21,369 nucleotides of DNA from Mariprofundaceae bacterium (GTDB lineage: Bacteria > Pseudomonadota > Zetaproteobacteria > Mariprofundales > Mariprofundaceae). Under the pieces are notes generated by a model, which worked only from the letters and a program-made list of their open reading frames with translations, did not search any database and was not told the origin of the DNA. Position numbers and translations under genes: made by a program. Location: contig JAUZQT010000134.1 in assembly GCA_030950825.1 (NCBI GenBank), positions 1-21,369 of the forward strand, written 5' to 3'. Positions 6,236 through 13,553 of this stretch are shown piece by piece. Position 1 is the first letter of the stretch. The number at the start of each line of letters is the position of its first letter.

Positions 6236-8200
6236 TTACGCAATAGGGCCAATCTCGGGCGAGCTGGAAAATGTTTTCAGCTTGCTAGAGCGTGAAGGGT
6301 GGCGCAGTTTGCGCAATGCTTTTGCTTCAATTTGACGGATCCGCTCACGTGTCACCCCAAATTGTTTGCCAACTTCTTCCAGCGTATGATCCGTGTTCAT
6401 ACCAATACCAAAGCGCATGCGTAAGACCTTTTCTTCACGCGAACTCAGATTATCTAAGACTGCTAGAGTTGCTTTTTGTAAGGCTTCTGCAATGGCCACA
6501 TCCAATGGGTTTTCTGCATTTTTGTCTTCCACAAAATCACCCAATTGAGAATCCTCATCATCACCAATCGGTGTTTCTAAAGATACAGGCTCTTTGGCTA
6601 CTTCAAGAATCTGCTCAACCTTTTCCAACGGCATTTCCAGATGCTCTGACAACTCTTCAGGTGTCGGCTCACGACCGATTTCTTGTGCAATTTGACGGGA
6701 TACACGCATCATTTTATTGATCGTTTCGATCATGTGCACAGGAATACGGATGGTACGCGCCTGATCAGCAATAGAGCGTGTAATGGCCTGACGAATCCAC
6801 CATGTTGCATAGGTTGAAAACTTGTAGCCACGGCGCCATTCAAATTTATCCACAGCCTTCATCAGGCCGATATTGCCTTCTTGAATCAAATCCAAGAAAC
6901 CCAGCCCACGGTTGGTATATTTTTTGGCAATCGAAATGACCAAACGCAAATTCGCCTCAATCATTTCCCGTTTGGCCTGACGCATTTTTGCTTCGCCCAT
7001 GGTTAACTTACGCGCTACAGACTTAAGTTCGGCAATACAAAGCTCACTTTCTTGTTCCACGCGTTTCAAGCGACGCTGATTTTCGCGAATTTTCCCAGCA
7101 ACAGGTTCAATCAACGCAATCCAAGGGCGATCGACATGCTTTTTGCGCAAGTTATCCAGCCATCGCTCATTGGTCTCTTCTGGTGGAAAGCTCTCTAAGA
7201 ATAATTTACGTGGCATTTTTGCTGCTAATGCATGGTCACGAATGGTGCGCTCGTATTTGCGCACACGACCAATGGCATTTTTAAAACGCCGCACCAAAGC
7301 TTCCAGCTGTTTGGGTGAAAATGGAATGGCCACAATTTCGCCCAGCATTTCTTGCAAAACATCATAGGTCTGTTTACCAAGCACCTTATCGGACGGTTTT
7401 TTACCCGATCTCTTTTTAAGCCTTAGAAAGTCATCATGCAGCTTTTTTGCACGGTCAAAGTGGAGCAGGGCTTCTTCAAGTTGCTCCTCTTTGGTGATGA
7501 CTGTTTCTTCCATGGGTGTGCCGTCAGGTGTTGCGCGGCGCTCCTTGATAGCCTTAGAAAGCTGTTCTGCATCCATTTGCTGTTCAACAGGCTCTTCATC
7601 TTCATCTTCGGATTTATTCAGACGCTTTTCATATTCCTTGATCGCAGCGGCATTAACCACTTTATCATCAATATCAAGAATATCGCGAAAGTTCATTTCT
7701 TCTTCATTTTCAATGGCATCATCACGAATTTGAATAACACGTTCACCGAGCAACATAATTTCACGGAAGGTTGCGGGGCAAAGACAGATAGATTCATGCA
7801 TTTGCAAGCGCCCTTCTTCGATACGACGGGCAATTTCAATTTCACCCTCACGTGTTAGCAGCTCTACTGTGCCCATTTCACGCAAATACATACGTACAGG
7901 ATCATCAATACGCACCACTGTGCCAAGTTGCGAGGTATCGGCGCGCAATGCAGAATCTTCTTTGCGCAATCGATCTTTGCGCATGGCATACTCGCCCGTC
8001 GGAGCACGCTCAGGATCCACAACCTCTATGTCCATTTCCGTGAATAGGTTGATCACTTGCTCAATACGGTCAGCTGTAACAAGCCCTTCTGGTAAATGCT
8101 TATTCAGTTCTTCATAGGTGATAAAACCGGCTTCTTTACCTTTGGCGACCAAGCCGCCAAGCTCTTTGATTCGTACAGGTGCCTGTTTTGAACTTGTCAT
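6236..8200 (-). CDS. rpoD: Primary sigma factor RpoD (sigma-70)
   Basis: This is the housekeeping sigma subunit that directs RNA polymerase to -10/-35 promoters. The 654-residue protein has region 1.1 at the N-terminus (ELGGLVAKGKEAGFITYEEL), region 1.2 (DPVRMYLREMGTVELLTREG), a long acidic non-conserved region near residues 175-240, region 2 around residues 410-480 with YKFSTYATWWIRQAI, region 3, and region 4.2 with the helix-turn-helix GVTRERIRQIEAKALRKLR near 615. The start codon overlaps the dnaG stop by four bases (ATGA), and GAGG is nearby in the dnaG tail. This is the classical dnaG-rpoD order. No clear rho-independent terminator follows it. Confidence 0.97.
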   Translation of the reverse strand: MTSSKQAPVRIKELGGLVAKGKEAGFITYEELNKHLPEGLVTADRIEQVINLFTEMDIEVVDPERAPTGEYAMRKDRLRKEDSALRADTSQLGTVVRIDDPVRMYLREMGTVELLTREGEIEIARRIEEGRLQMHESICLCPATFREIMLLGERVIQIRDDAIENEEEMNFRDILDIDDKVVNAAAIKEYEKRLNKSEDEDEEPVEQQMDAEQLSKAIKERRATPDGTPMEETVITKEEQLEEALLHFDRAKKLHDDFLRLKKRSGKKPSDKVLGKQTYDVLQEMLGEIVAIPFSPKQLEALVRRFKNAIGRVRKYERTIRDHALAAKMPRKLFLESFPPEETNERWLDNLRKKHVDRPWIALIEPVAGKIRENQRRLKRVEQESELCIAELKSVARKLTMGEAKMRQAKREMIEANLRLVISIAKKYTNRGLGFLDLIQEGNIGLMKAVDKFEWRRGYKFSTYATWWIRQAITRSIADQARTIRIPVHMIETINKMMRVSRQIAQEIGREPTPEELSEHLEMPLEKVEQILEVAKEPVSLETPIGDDEDSQLGDFVEDKNAENPLDVAIAEALQKATLAVLDNLSSREEKVLRMRFGIGMNTDHTLEEVGKQFGVTRERIRQIEAKALRKLRHPSRSSKLKTFSSSPEIGPIA

Positions 8201-9963
8201 TCATTACCTCTGCGCTGCTCTTCAATAGCAGCGTTCAATTTTATCGCTTCTTGTTCTAGTGCTTGCTTTAATTTCACTAATTGTGTTCGTTCAACAATAC
8301 CTGTTACTTTAATCAATTGGCGCTCCAAAAGGGCTTTACGCATATCCAGCACGACACTGGAAAATTCAATGTCCAAAACAGGCTCTTGATTCATCCAGCG
8401 AGCAATATGATCTGCAACTTCGGGAAACTCCCGCTGCAATTGCTGCGCCCATGCCATACCATTGTATGCTTCGGAGCCTTGCCATGAAAAAACGCGCGTG
8501 TATATCCGATTATATATATCATTGTCAATAAAAAACTGCTTTGCATCTGAAGGCAAAAGTGCCAATCGGCTTGGTTTCTGTATTAAACCAACCAAAAATG
8601 CTTCATGTAAAAAATTTTTGACGGAGCGCACTTTTGCCCTTTCTCTGGGCAGTGAAAAACGCCTGTTTTGCCCGATTATTGGCACATCAGCCTGCAAATG
8701 AAGCCCTGTTTGAGCTTCCACTTGCTGCTTCCATGCCTGTTTCAAGTACGGATCAGACATCTTAGCCAGCATTTCATCGGCTTTTTTTGCCATTCTGGCC
8801 ACGCCATCAGCACCACTACCAGCCAAACGACTTAAACCCAAAAGCCATGTTTCCATCACAGGCTTGGCTTGCTCGGATAAGCGGCGTTCGAATGCTTCTT
8901 TACCCTCTTTTTGTAGCAGGCTGTCGGGATCCTCAGCATCAGGCAAGTATAAAAAACGGGGTCGATGCTCTGGTTTTAATAGGGGTAACATGCGCTCCAG
9001 TGTGCGCCATGCTGCTTGATAACCAGCTCTATCCCCATCAAAACAAAATACAGGCGATTCACACAAGCGGAAAATCTCGCGAATTTGCCATTCCCCCAGC
9101 GATGTGCCCGATGCTGCCAAGCCAATGGGAAGGTCATAGGCTGCAAGTGCCAGAACATCCATATAGCCCTCCACCACAACCAGCATTTTACGCTTGCGAA
9201 TGCTGTCCCTATGTTCGGAAAAACCGTACAGTAGTTCAGACTTATGATACCAATTCGTTTCTGGCGAGTTCAAATATTTGGGCTCACCATCACCAATAAT
9301 ACGGCCACCAAAACCAACCACGGAACCACGTTTATCACGAATAGGGAACATCAAACGTCCGCGAAAACGATCTGCATACCCTCTTTCCCCTTTAAATAAT
9401 AGACCCACAGCTTCCAATTGCTCCAGAATCTGTGAGTCACGGCTGAATGTACGCTGCATAAAACCATAGCCAGCTGGTGCAAAGCCTAGGCCATAACTTG
9501 ATATGATATGTTCTGGCAAACCACGCTGCTGAATATATGCCTTGGCTTGTGCGCCAGCATGGCTATGCAGATGTGCGGCAAAGACATCGGCTGTTTGCGC
9601 CAAAAGGTTTAAAGATTTTTTGCGCTCCTCTGCTTCTTGTTGATCTTTCAGGCGATCCCTTTCATTCTCACGTGGCAATTCCAAGCCAGCCTTTTCGGCC
9701 AAGTATTCAACCGCTTCAGGAAATGAATAGCCATCATGCTCCATCAAAAATTGAAATGCGCCACCGCCCTTACCACAACCAAAACAATAGTAGAGCTGCT
9801 TATCTGCCGAGATTGAAAAAGACGGATTCTTCTCATGATGAAATGGACATAAACCCATCAAATTGGAGCCTTTTTGTTTTAATTCCACATGACGCGCTAT
9901 AATCTCTACCACATCACTTCGTGATAACACCTCATCGAGAAAGTTACTAGAGTAATTAACCAT
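8197..9963 (-). CDS. dnaG: DNA primase DnaG
   Basis: DnaG synthesises RNA primers for replication together with the DnaB helicase. The 588-residue protein has the N-terminal CHC2 zinc ribbon (Cys39, His42, Cys60, Cys63) and the Toprim domain with VVEGYMDVLAL near residue 263 and CFDGDRAGYQAAW beyond it, holding the metal-binding acidic residues. The C-terminal region is the variable helicase-binding part. The N-terminus SSNFLDEVLSRSDVVEII fits the family, so the ATG at 9963 is kept, although it lacks a good ribosome site. A promoter-like sequence lies so close that the transcript could be leaderless. It lies 53 bases after yqeY and overlaps rpoD by four bases. Confidence 0.97.
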   Translation of the reverse strand: MVNYSSNFLDEVLSRSDVVEIIARHVELKQKGSNLMGLCPFHHEKNPSFSISADKQLYYCFGCGKGGGAFQFLMEHDGYSFPEAVEYLAEKAGLELPRENERDRLKDQQEAEERKKSLNLLAQTADVFAAHLHSHAGAQAKAYIQQRGLPEHIISSYGLGFAPAGYGFMQRTFSRDSQILEQLEAVGLLFKGERGYADRFRGRLMFPIRDKRGSVVGFGGRIIGDGEPKYLNSPETNWYHKSELLYGFSEHRDSIRKRKMLVVVEGYMDVLALAAYDLPIGLAASGTSLGEWQIREIFRLCESPVFCFDGDRAGYQAAWRTLERMLPLLKPEHRPRFLYLPDAEDPDSLLQKEGKEAFERRLSEQAKPVMETWLLGLSRLAGSGADGVARMAKKADEMLAKMSDPYLKQAWKQQVEAQTGLHLQADVPIIGQNRRFSLPRERAKVRSVKNFLHEAFLVGLIQKPSRLALLPSDAKQFFIDNDIYNRIYTRVFSWQGSEAYNGMAWAQQLQREFPEVADHIARWMNQEPVLDIEFSSVVLDMRKALLERQLIKVTGIVERTQLVKLKQALEQEAIKLNAAIEEQRRGNE

Positions 9964-9970
9964 AGAGGCT

Positions 9971-9999
9971 TATACAGCCTGTGTTTGATGTGCGTTCAA
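9971..9999 (-). promoter_or_regulatory. Possible promoter immediately before dnaG
   Basis: On the minus strand, TTGAAC (9999-9994) is followed after 17 bases by TGTATA (9976-9971); a better-looking TATAAG overlaps it but with 19-base spacing. The predicted start would be at or within a base or two of the dnaG ATG at 9963. No purine-rich ribosome site lies between them. Prediction only. Confidence 0.25.
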
Positions 10000-10016
10000 A
10001 TGATGCATGACACGCA

Positions 10017-10460
10017 TTAGCCTTGTAATGCTGCTTTAACCAATGCTGAAGCCACACCCATATCTGCGCGTCCATCAATTTGAGGGCGCAAAATACCCAT
10101 GACTTTCCCCATATCTTTCATCGATTCAGCACCACTTGCAGCAACAGCCTGCTGCACAGCATCAGCAATCTCTGACTCGCTCATTTGTTCGGGCAAATAA
10201 ACTGCCAAATATTCAATCTCTGCCAATTCTTTTTCCGCTAGATCATCGCGGTCAGCCTCTGCATATTGTTTTGCTGCATCTTTGCGCTGCTTGATCTGCT
10301 TTCCAGCAACCGCAATAACATCCGCTTCACTTAGTGTTTTTCCCAATGCAATTTCTTTATCTTTCAAGGCCGCACGCAGCATGCGAATAACACTTAATTT
10401 TTCTTTATTCTTATCGCGCATTGCCTGCTTCATGGCATCGGTAATTTGCTGCATCAACAT
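10017..10460 (-). CDS. yqeY: GatB/YqeY-domain protein
   Basis: The 147-residue soluble protein is the YqeY family, related to the tail domain of the GatB subunit of tRNA amidotransferase. The exact role is unknown; it is thought to touch tRNA or amidotransferase metabolism. Recognisable features are SVIRMLRAALKDKEIALGK, the charged KQIKQRKDAAKQYAEADRDD helix, LPEQMSESEI and the C-terminal GMGKVM-type stretch (MKDMGKVMGILRPQ) with GRADMG. Three ATGs cluster at the front; the second, at 10460, is six bases from a strong GGAG and is preferred over the one at 10466, which abuts it. It lies between rpsU and dnaG, a common variant of the macromolecular-synthesis operon. Confidence 0.92.
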   Translation of the reverse strand: MLMQQITDAMKQAMRDKNKEKLSVIRMLRAALKDKEIALGKTLSEADVIAVAGKQIKQRKDAAKQYAEADRDDLAEKELAEIEYLAVYLPEQMSESEIADAVQQAVAASGAESMKDMGKVMGILRPQIDGRADMGVASALVKAALQG

Positions 10461-10480
10461 AACCATCTCCTCTCTTGTTT

Positions 10481-10519
10481 GTCTATAAACAACAATGCCG
10501 AGCGCAAAGGCTCGGCATT
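10481..10519 (-). terminator. Hairpin terminator or attenuator after rpsU
   Basis: A perfect 10-base-pair stem, AATGCCGAGC at 10494-10503 pairing with GCTCGGCATT at 10510-10519, encloses a six-base loop. On the minus strand it is followed by the T-rich GTTGTTTATAG. It falls between rpsU and yqeY, where the E. coli operon also has a terminator that keeps S21 made in excess of primase. The tail is not a pure T run, so partial read-through is likely. Confidence 0.75.
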
Positions 10520-10547
10520 ATCTTATCGAACACTCGCTTTAATAAAC

Positions 10548-10763
10548 TTAGTATTCGCGATTCTCACGCATACGTACACGGCGCAGACGCTTCATCAAAC
10601 GTTTGCGAGCTGCTGCTTCTTTATGTTTACGCGCAATAGAAGGTTTTTGATAACATTCACGACGACGACACTCAGAAATTACGCCTCCACGCTCCACTTG
10701 TTTGCGGAAACGTTTAATTGCCAATTCAATTGGCTCGTCGGAATTTACTCGTACTCCTGGCAT
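10548..10763 (-). CDS. rpsU: Small ribosomal subunit protein S21 (bS21)
   Basis: The 71-residue, very basic protein is bS21, which sits near the anti-Shine-Dalgarno end of 16S rRNA and assists initiation. The sequence MPGVRVNSDEPIELAIKRFR, the CRRRE motif after GGVISE, and the arginine-rich C-terminus are typical and complete. A strong purine-rich GGGGG box lies about nine bases before the ATG. It heads the rpsU-yqeY-dnaG-rpoD operon and is divergent from murJ across 176 bases. Confidence 0.97.
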   Translation of the reverse strand: MPGVRVNSDEPIELAIKRFRKQVERGGVISECRRRECYQKPSIARKHKEAAARKRLMKRLRRVRMRENREY

Positions 10764-10819
10764 ATCAACATCACCCCCTTTGGCTTAACCAAAATAACTC
10801 AATGGGCAAAAACCCACGC

Positions 10820-10838
10820 TGCAATCATGATGATTGCA
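10820..10838. promoter_or_regulatory. Perfect 19-bp palindrome in the rpsU leader / murJ upstream region
   Basis: TGCAATCAT, a central G, and ATGATTGCA form a perfect dyad. Nearby, TGGG (10803-10806) and CCCA (10813-10816) can form a second small hairpin over a CAAAAA loop. On the rpsU strand both lie in the untranslated leader if transcription begins near 10865. It could be a protein operator or an RNA structure; I do not recognise a known binding site. Confidence 0.4.
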
Positions 10839-10862
10839 ATCCCTTGATTGTCTCTGCACGCT

Positions 10863-10900
10863 TGCCAACAATAGTGTTGGCAGCAACCAAAACTGTTCAA
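10863..10900 (-). promoter_or_regulatory. Probable rpsU promoter overlapped by a perfect inverted repeat
   Basis: On the minus strand, TTGAAC (10900-10895) and CACTAT (10876-10871) are separated by 18 bases. The second hexamer lies inside a perfect inverted repeat, TGCCAACA-ATAG-TGTTGGCA, at 10863-10882. A repressor bound there would block the promoter. In E. coli the same operon carries a LexA site, but this palindrome is not the CTGT-N8-ACAG LexA box. Confidence 0.35.
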
Positions 10901-10939
10901 CACAAAACAATTTAACGCAAAGCAAAAGGGTCGCGCATT

Positions 10940-12505
10940 ATGAGTTCAGGTAGTAAAAAGTCAATCAGTCGAGGCAGTGGTATGCTGCGAGCTGCGGCGA
11001 AGGTCGGTAGTTGGACTATGTTTTCGCGTATCCTTGGTTTTGTACGCGATATTTTTCTAGCTCGTATCCTTGGTGCTGGCGCGCTTGCCGATGCCTTTTT
11101 TATTGCTTTCAAGCTCCCTAACTTTTTTCGTCGCATGTTTGCCGAAGGCACGCTAACCGTTGCACTGGTACCGATCCTTGCAGAAGAGCGCAAAAAAGGT
11201 GAAGAAGATGCTCATGCGTATTTGAATGCCTTGGCAGGGCTGCTACTCGCAGCATTATTGATTTTCACGGTTCTGGGTATGGTATTTATGCCATGGCTGC
11301 TGCTGGTGTTTGCGCCAGGCTTTCATGATGATCCCGATCGCTGGCAACAAGCCTTGCATTTGGCACGCTGGATGTTTCCTTACCTTGCGCTGATTTCTTT
11401 ATCGGCCATGTCTTGGGCTGTACTCAATGCTTATCGAAAGTTCTCCGTTGCCGCTGCCAGCCCTGCGCTATTGAATGTAGCACTTATTTTTGCCGCGACT
11501 GTATTGGCACCATCGTTTGAAAATCCTGCTGAAGCCTTGGCCATCGGCGTTGTTTTGGGTGGTTTGTTGCAGCTAGCGATTCAATTTCCTGCTTTAAAAC
11601 GCATTGGCTGGGTTCCCAAACCAAGTTGGCGACCGCGTATGCCTGCCATTACGCAAACCATGACTCTGTTTGGCCCAGCAGTATTGGGCATTGCAGCGGT
11701 ACAAATTAATATTTTAGTTGGCACCATTTTAGCGACATTACTGCCAACAGGCGCAGTATCTTATTTGTATTACGCAGACAGGATTGTGCAGCTTCCACTG
11801 GCTCTTTTTGGCATTGCGATGGGAACGGCCTTACTACCAGCACTTTCTGATCATCTGGCGAATAACCGCCCAAAAGAAGCTCAGCGAGAGCTTTGCCAAG
11901 GTCTAACTTGGCTAACTTGGATCACCTTGCCTGCCATGTTGGGGCTATTATGGCTGGCTGAACCGATTATTCGAACACTGTTTGAACACGGAAAATTCAC
12001 CTTAAATGATGCGCAAGCAACAGCCCATGCATTACAAGCCTATGCTATTGGGCTGATGGCTTTTTGTTGGGCGAGGGTGTTATCCATGGCATGTTATGCA
12101 CAAAAGGATGCCAAGGCTCCGATGCGTTTTGCAGCAATCAGTGTTGCGGCCAATATTGTATTGGCATTATTATTGATGGAGCCAATGGGCTATGTAGGCC
12201 TAGCTTTGGCAACGGCGTTGGCATCATTTATCAATGTAGCATTGCTGTGGTGGAATATTCGTAAGCGACAGGGTGCTATTCTTGATGCACCTAGTTTAAA
12301 GCGCATGTTTCGGGCTGTATTGGCATGCATTCCTATGCTGGTCGTGCTCTACCTACTGCAACAACAATGGGCATTTCCAGATGAGCATAAACTGTGGCAA
12401 GGTATGTGGCTTCTTGTAGCCGTCAGTAGCGGCATTGTCGCATATTTTGCATCGGCATATGTGTTGGGTGAGCGACTTTGGAAGCGAGGGGTTCGTCATG
12501 CGTAG
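10940..12505 (+). CDS. murJ: Lipid II flippase MurJ (MviN)
   Basis: MurJ moves the peptidoglycan precursor lipid II across the inner membrane. The 521-residue, highly hydrophobic protein begins with SWTMFSRILGFVRDIFLARI and GAGALADAFFIAFKLPNFFR, followed by the conserved FAEGTLTVALVPIL, all hallmarks of the MviN/MurJ branch of the MOP superfamily with about 14 membrane segments. LPTGAVSYLYYADRIVQLPL, ahead of transmembrane segment 8, is also conserved. AAGGG lies nine bases before the ATG. The gene is divergent from rpsU and its last eight bases overlap the exonuclease start, so the two are co-translated. Confidence 0.95.
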   Translation: MSSGSKKSISRGSGMLRAAAKVGSWTMFSRILGFVRDIFLARILGAGALADAFFIAFKLPNFFRRMFAEGTLTVALVPILAEERKKGEEDAHAYLNALAGLLLAALLIFTVLGMVFMPWLLLVFAPGFHDDPDRWQQALHLARWMFPYLALISLSAMSWAVLNAYRKFSVAAASPALLNVALIFAATVLAPSFENPAEALAIGVVLGGLLQLAIQFPALKRIGWVPKPSWRPRMPAITQTMTLFGPAVLGIAAVQINILVGTILATLLPTGAVSYLYYADRIVQLPLALFGIAMGTALLPALSDHLANNRPKEAQRELCQGLTWLTWITLPAMLGLLWLAEPIIRTLFEHGKFTLNDAQATAHALQAYAIGLMAFCWARVLSMACYAQKDAKAPMRFAAISVAANIVLALLLMEPMGYVGLALATALASFINVALLWWNIRKRQGAILDAPSLKRMFRAVLACIPMLVVLYLLQQQWAFPDEHKLWQGMWLLVAVSSGIVAYFASAYVLGERLWKRGVRHA

Positions 12506-13304
12506 AGATACCATTGTTTTTGATATTGAAACGATTTCGGATGCTGCTGCCAGCCGCCGTTTACTCAATCAGCCTGAGCTGAGTGATATTGCTGCGCGTG
12601 ATGCCTTAACTGATTATTTTATTAAAAAAACCAATGGTCGGAATGACTTTCCGCGTCAGCCTTTTCATCAAGTGGTTGCCATCAGCTATATCCACCTGAT
12701 TCACGAACCTGGCGAATATGGTATGGAACTGATCATTCGGCGTATTGCCAGTGGTGGTGAAGCCGATAGCAGCGAAGAAGAATTATTGCATGGTTTTTTT
12801 ACACTGATTGAAACGCGGGCTCCGAGGTTGGTAAGCTTTAATGGGCGAGGTTTCGATGTGCCCGTGCTCAAATACCGTGCCATGGTGCATGGCATGGCAT
12901 GCCCACGCTGGTTTCATGAAGGCGATAAATGGAATAACTATGATAGCCGTTATTCCAATATTTACCATGTTGACTTGCTTGAAGTCTTGTCTGATTTCGG
13001 TGCATCGGCACGCTGTTCCATGCATGAAGTGGCAACAGCACTGGGTTTTCCTGGGAAGCTGAGCACGTCAGGTGATGATGTGCGCAGCATGTTTGAAAGC
13101 GGGGATATAATGGCTATCCGCAATTATTGTGAAACGGATGTTTGCACCACCTTATTGATCTTTTTGCGCTGGCAATTATTCAATGGCAGCCTGCATGAAG
13201 GCGCTTATGCACGCACCGTGTTAGGACTTCAAAATTATATGCTAACAGAATCAGAAGATCGTCCCTACCTAGCAGAGTTTCTTACTGCTTGGGACGCAGC
13301 TTAG
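12498..13304 (+). CDS. Predicted 3'-5' exonuclease, PolB-like DEDDy family
   Basis: The 268-residue protein belongs to the family of stand-alone proofreading-like exonucleases related to DNA polymerase B (COG3298 / DNA_pol_B_exo2). Motif I is VFDIET near residues 6-11, motif II is LVSFNGRGFDVPVLKYRA, and motif III is RNYCETDVCTT, with the tyrosine three residues before the catalytic aspartate; all metal-binding acidic residues are present. The start is the ATG at 12498, overlapping the last eight bases of murJ, with GAGGGG six bases upstream. A longer in-frame version reaches 21 codons into murJ and has no family similarity. Role in the cell is unknown, probably DNA repair. No relation to its neighbour is evident beyond co-translation. 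Confidence 0.9.
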   Translation: MRRDTIVFDIETISDAAASRRLLNQPELSDIAARDALTDYFIKKTNGRNDFPRQPFHQVVAISYIHLIHEPGEYGMELIIRRIASGGEADSSEEELLHGFFTLIETRAPRLVSFNGRGFDVPVLKYRAMVHGMACPRWFHEGDKWNNYDSRYSNIYHVDLLEVLSDFGASARCSMHEVATALGFPGKLSTSGDDVRSMFESGDIMAIRNYCETDVCTTLLIFLRWQLFNGSLHEGAYARTVLGLQNYMLTESEDRPYLAEFLTAWDAA

Positions 13305-13310
13305 GCATCG

Positions 13311-13450
13311 TAAATAAATAAGTCGTTGGTTTACGCGCTGTGTTTTTGTTTGCTTTCAAGGCGAAAAAGCGGCATATAGCACTGCTATATATCGCTTTTT
13401 ACAACGACTAAAGCAAGCAAAAAGGCAAGTGTCAACCGCCAAGTGATTTA
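13311..13450. repeat. 140-bp imperfect palindrome between convergent genes; core is a bidirectional terminator
   Basis: The outer ends TAAATAAGTCGTTGG (13311-13325) and the complement of the right end match imperfectly along the whole length, and AGTCGTTG (13321-13328) pairs exactly with CAACGACT (13402-13409). The core, 13364-13400, is a 17-pair stem with two mismatches, flanked by AAAAA on the left and TTTTT on the right, so it can stop transcription from both sides. It lies between the exonuclease gene and the converging M50 gene. It encodes no protein and looks like a REP/MITE-type element used as a terminator. Confidence 0.65.
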
Positions 13451-13553
13451 ACCTTTAAAATCAATAGGTTACATCCCTAGCCAATAGTCATTCAGATAGC
13501 TGATATCCAGCGCAAGCTCTTGATCTATATAACATTAGAAATCCTAAAGGCAG

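Noticed and set aside
10863..10882. LexA box at the rpsU promoter
   Set aside because: The palindrome lacks CTGT-N8-ACAG, so LexA control known from E. coli is not supported here.
12435..12497. Longer exonuclease start inside murJ
   Set aside because: The extra 21 residues come from the alternate frame of murJ and precede the conserved first strand, while the ATG at 12498 has a GAGGGG box.
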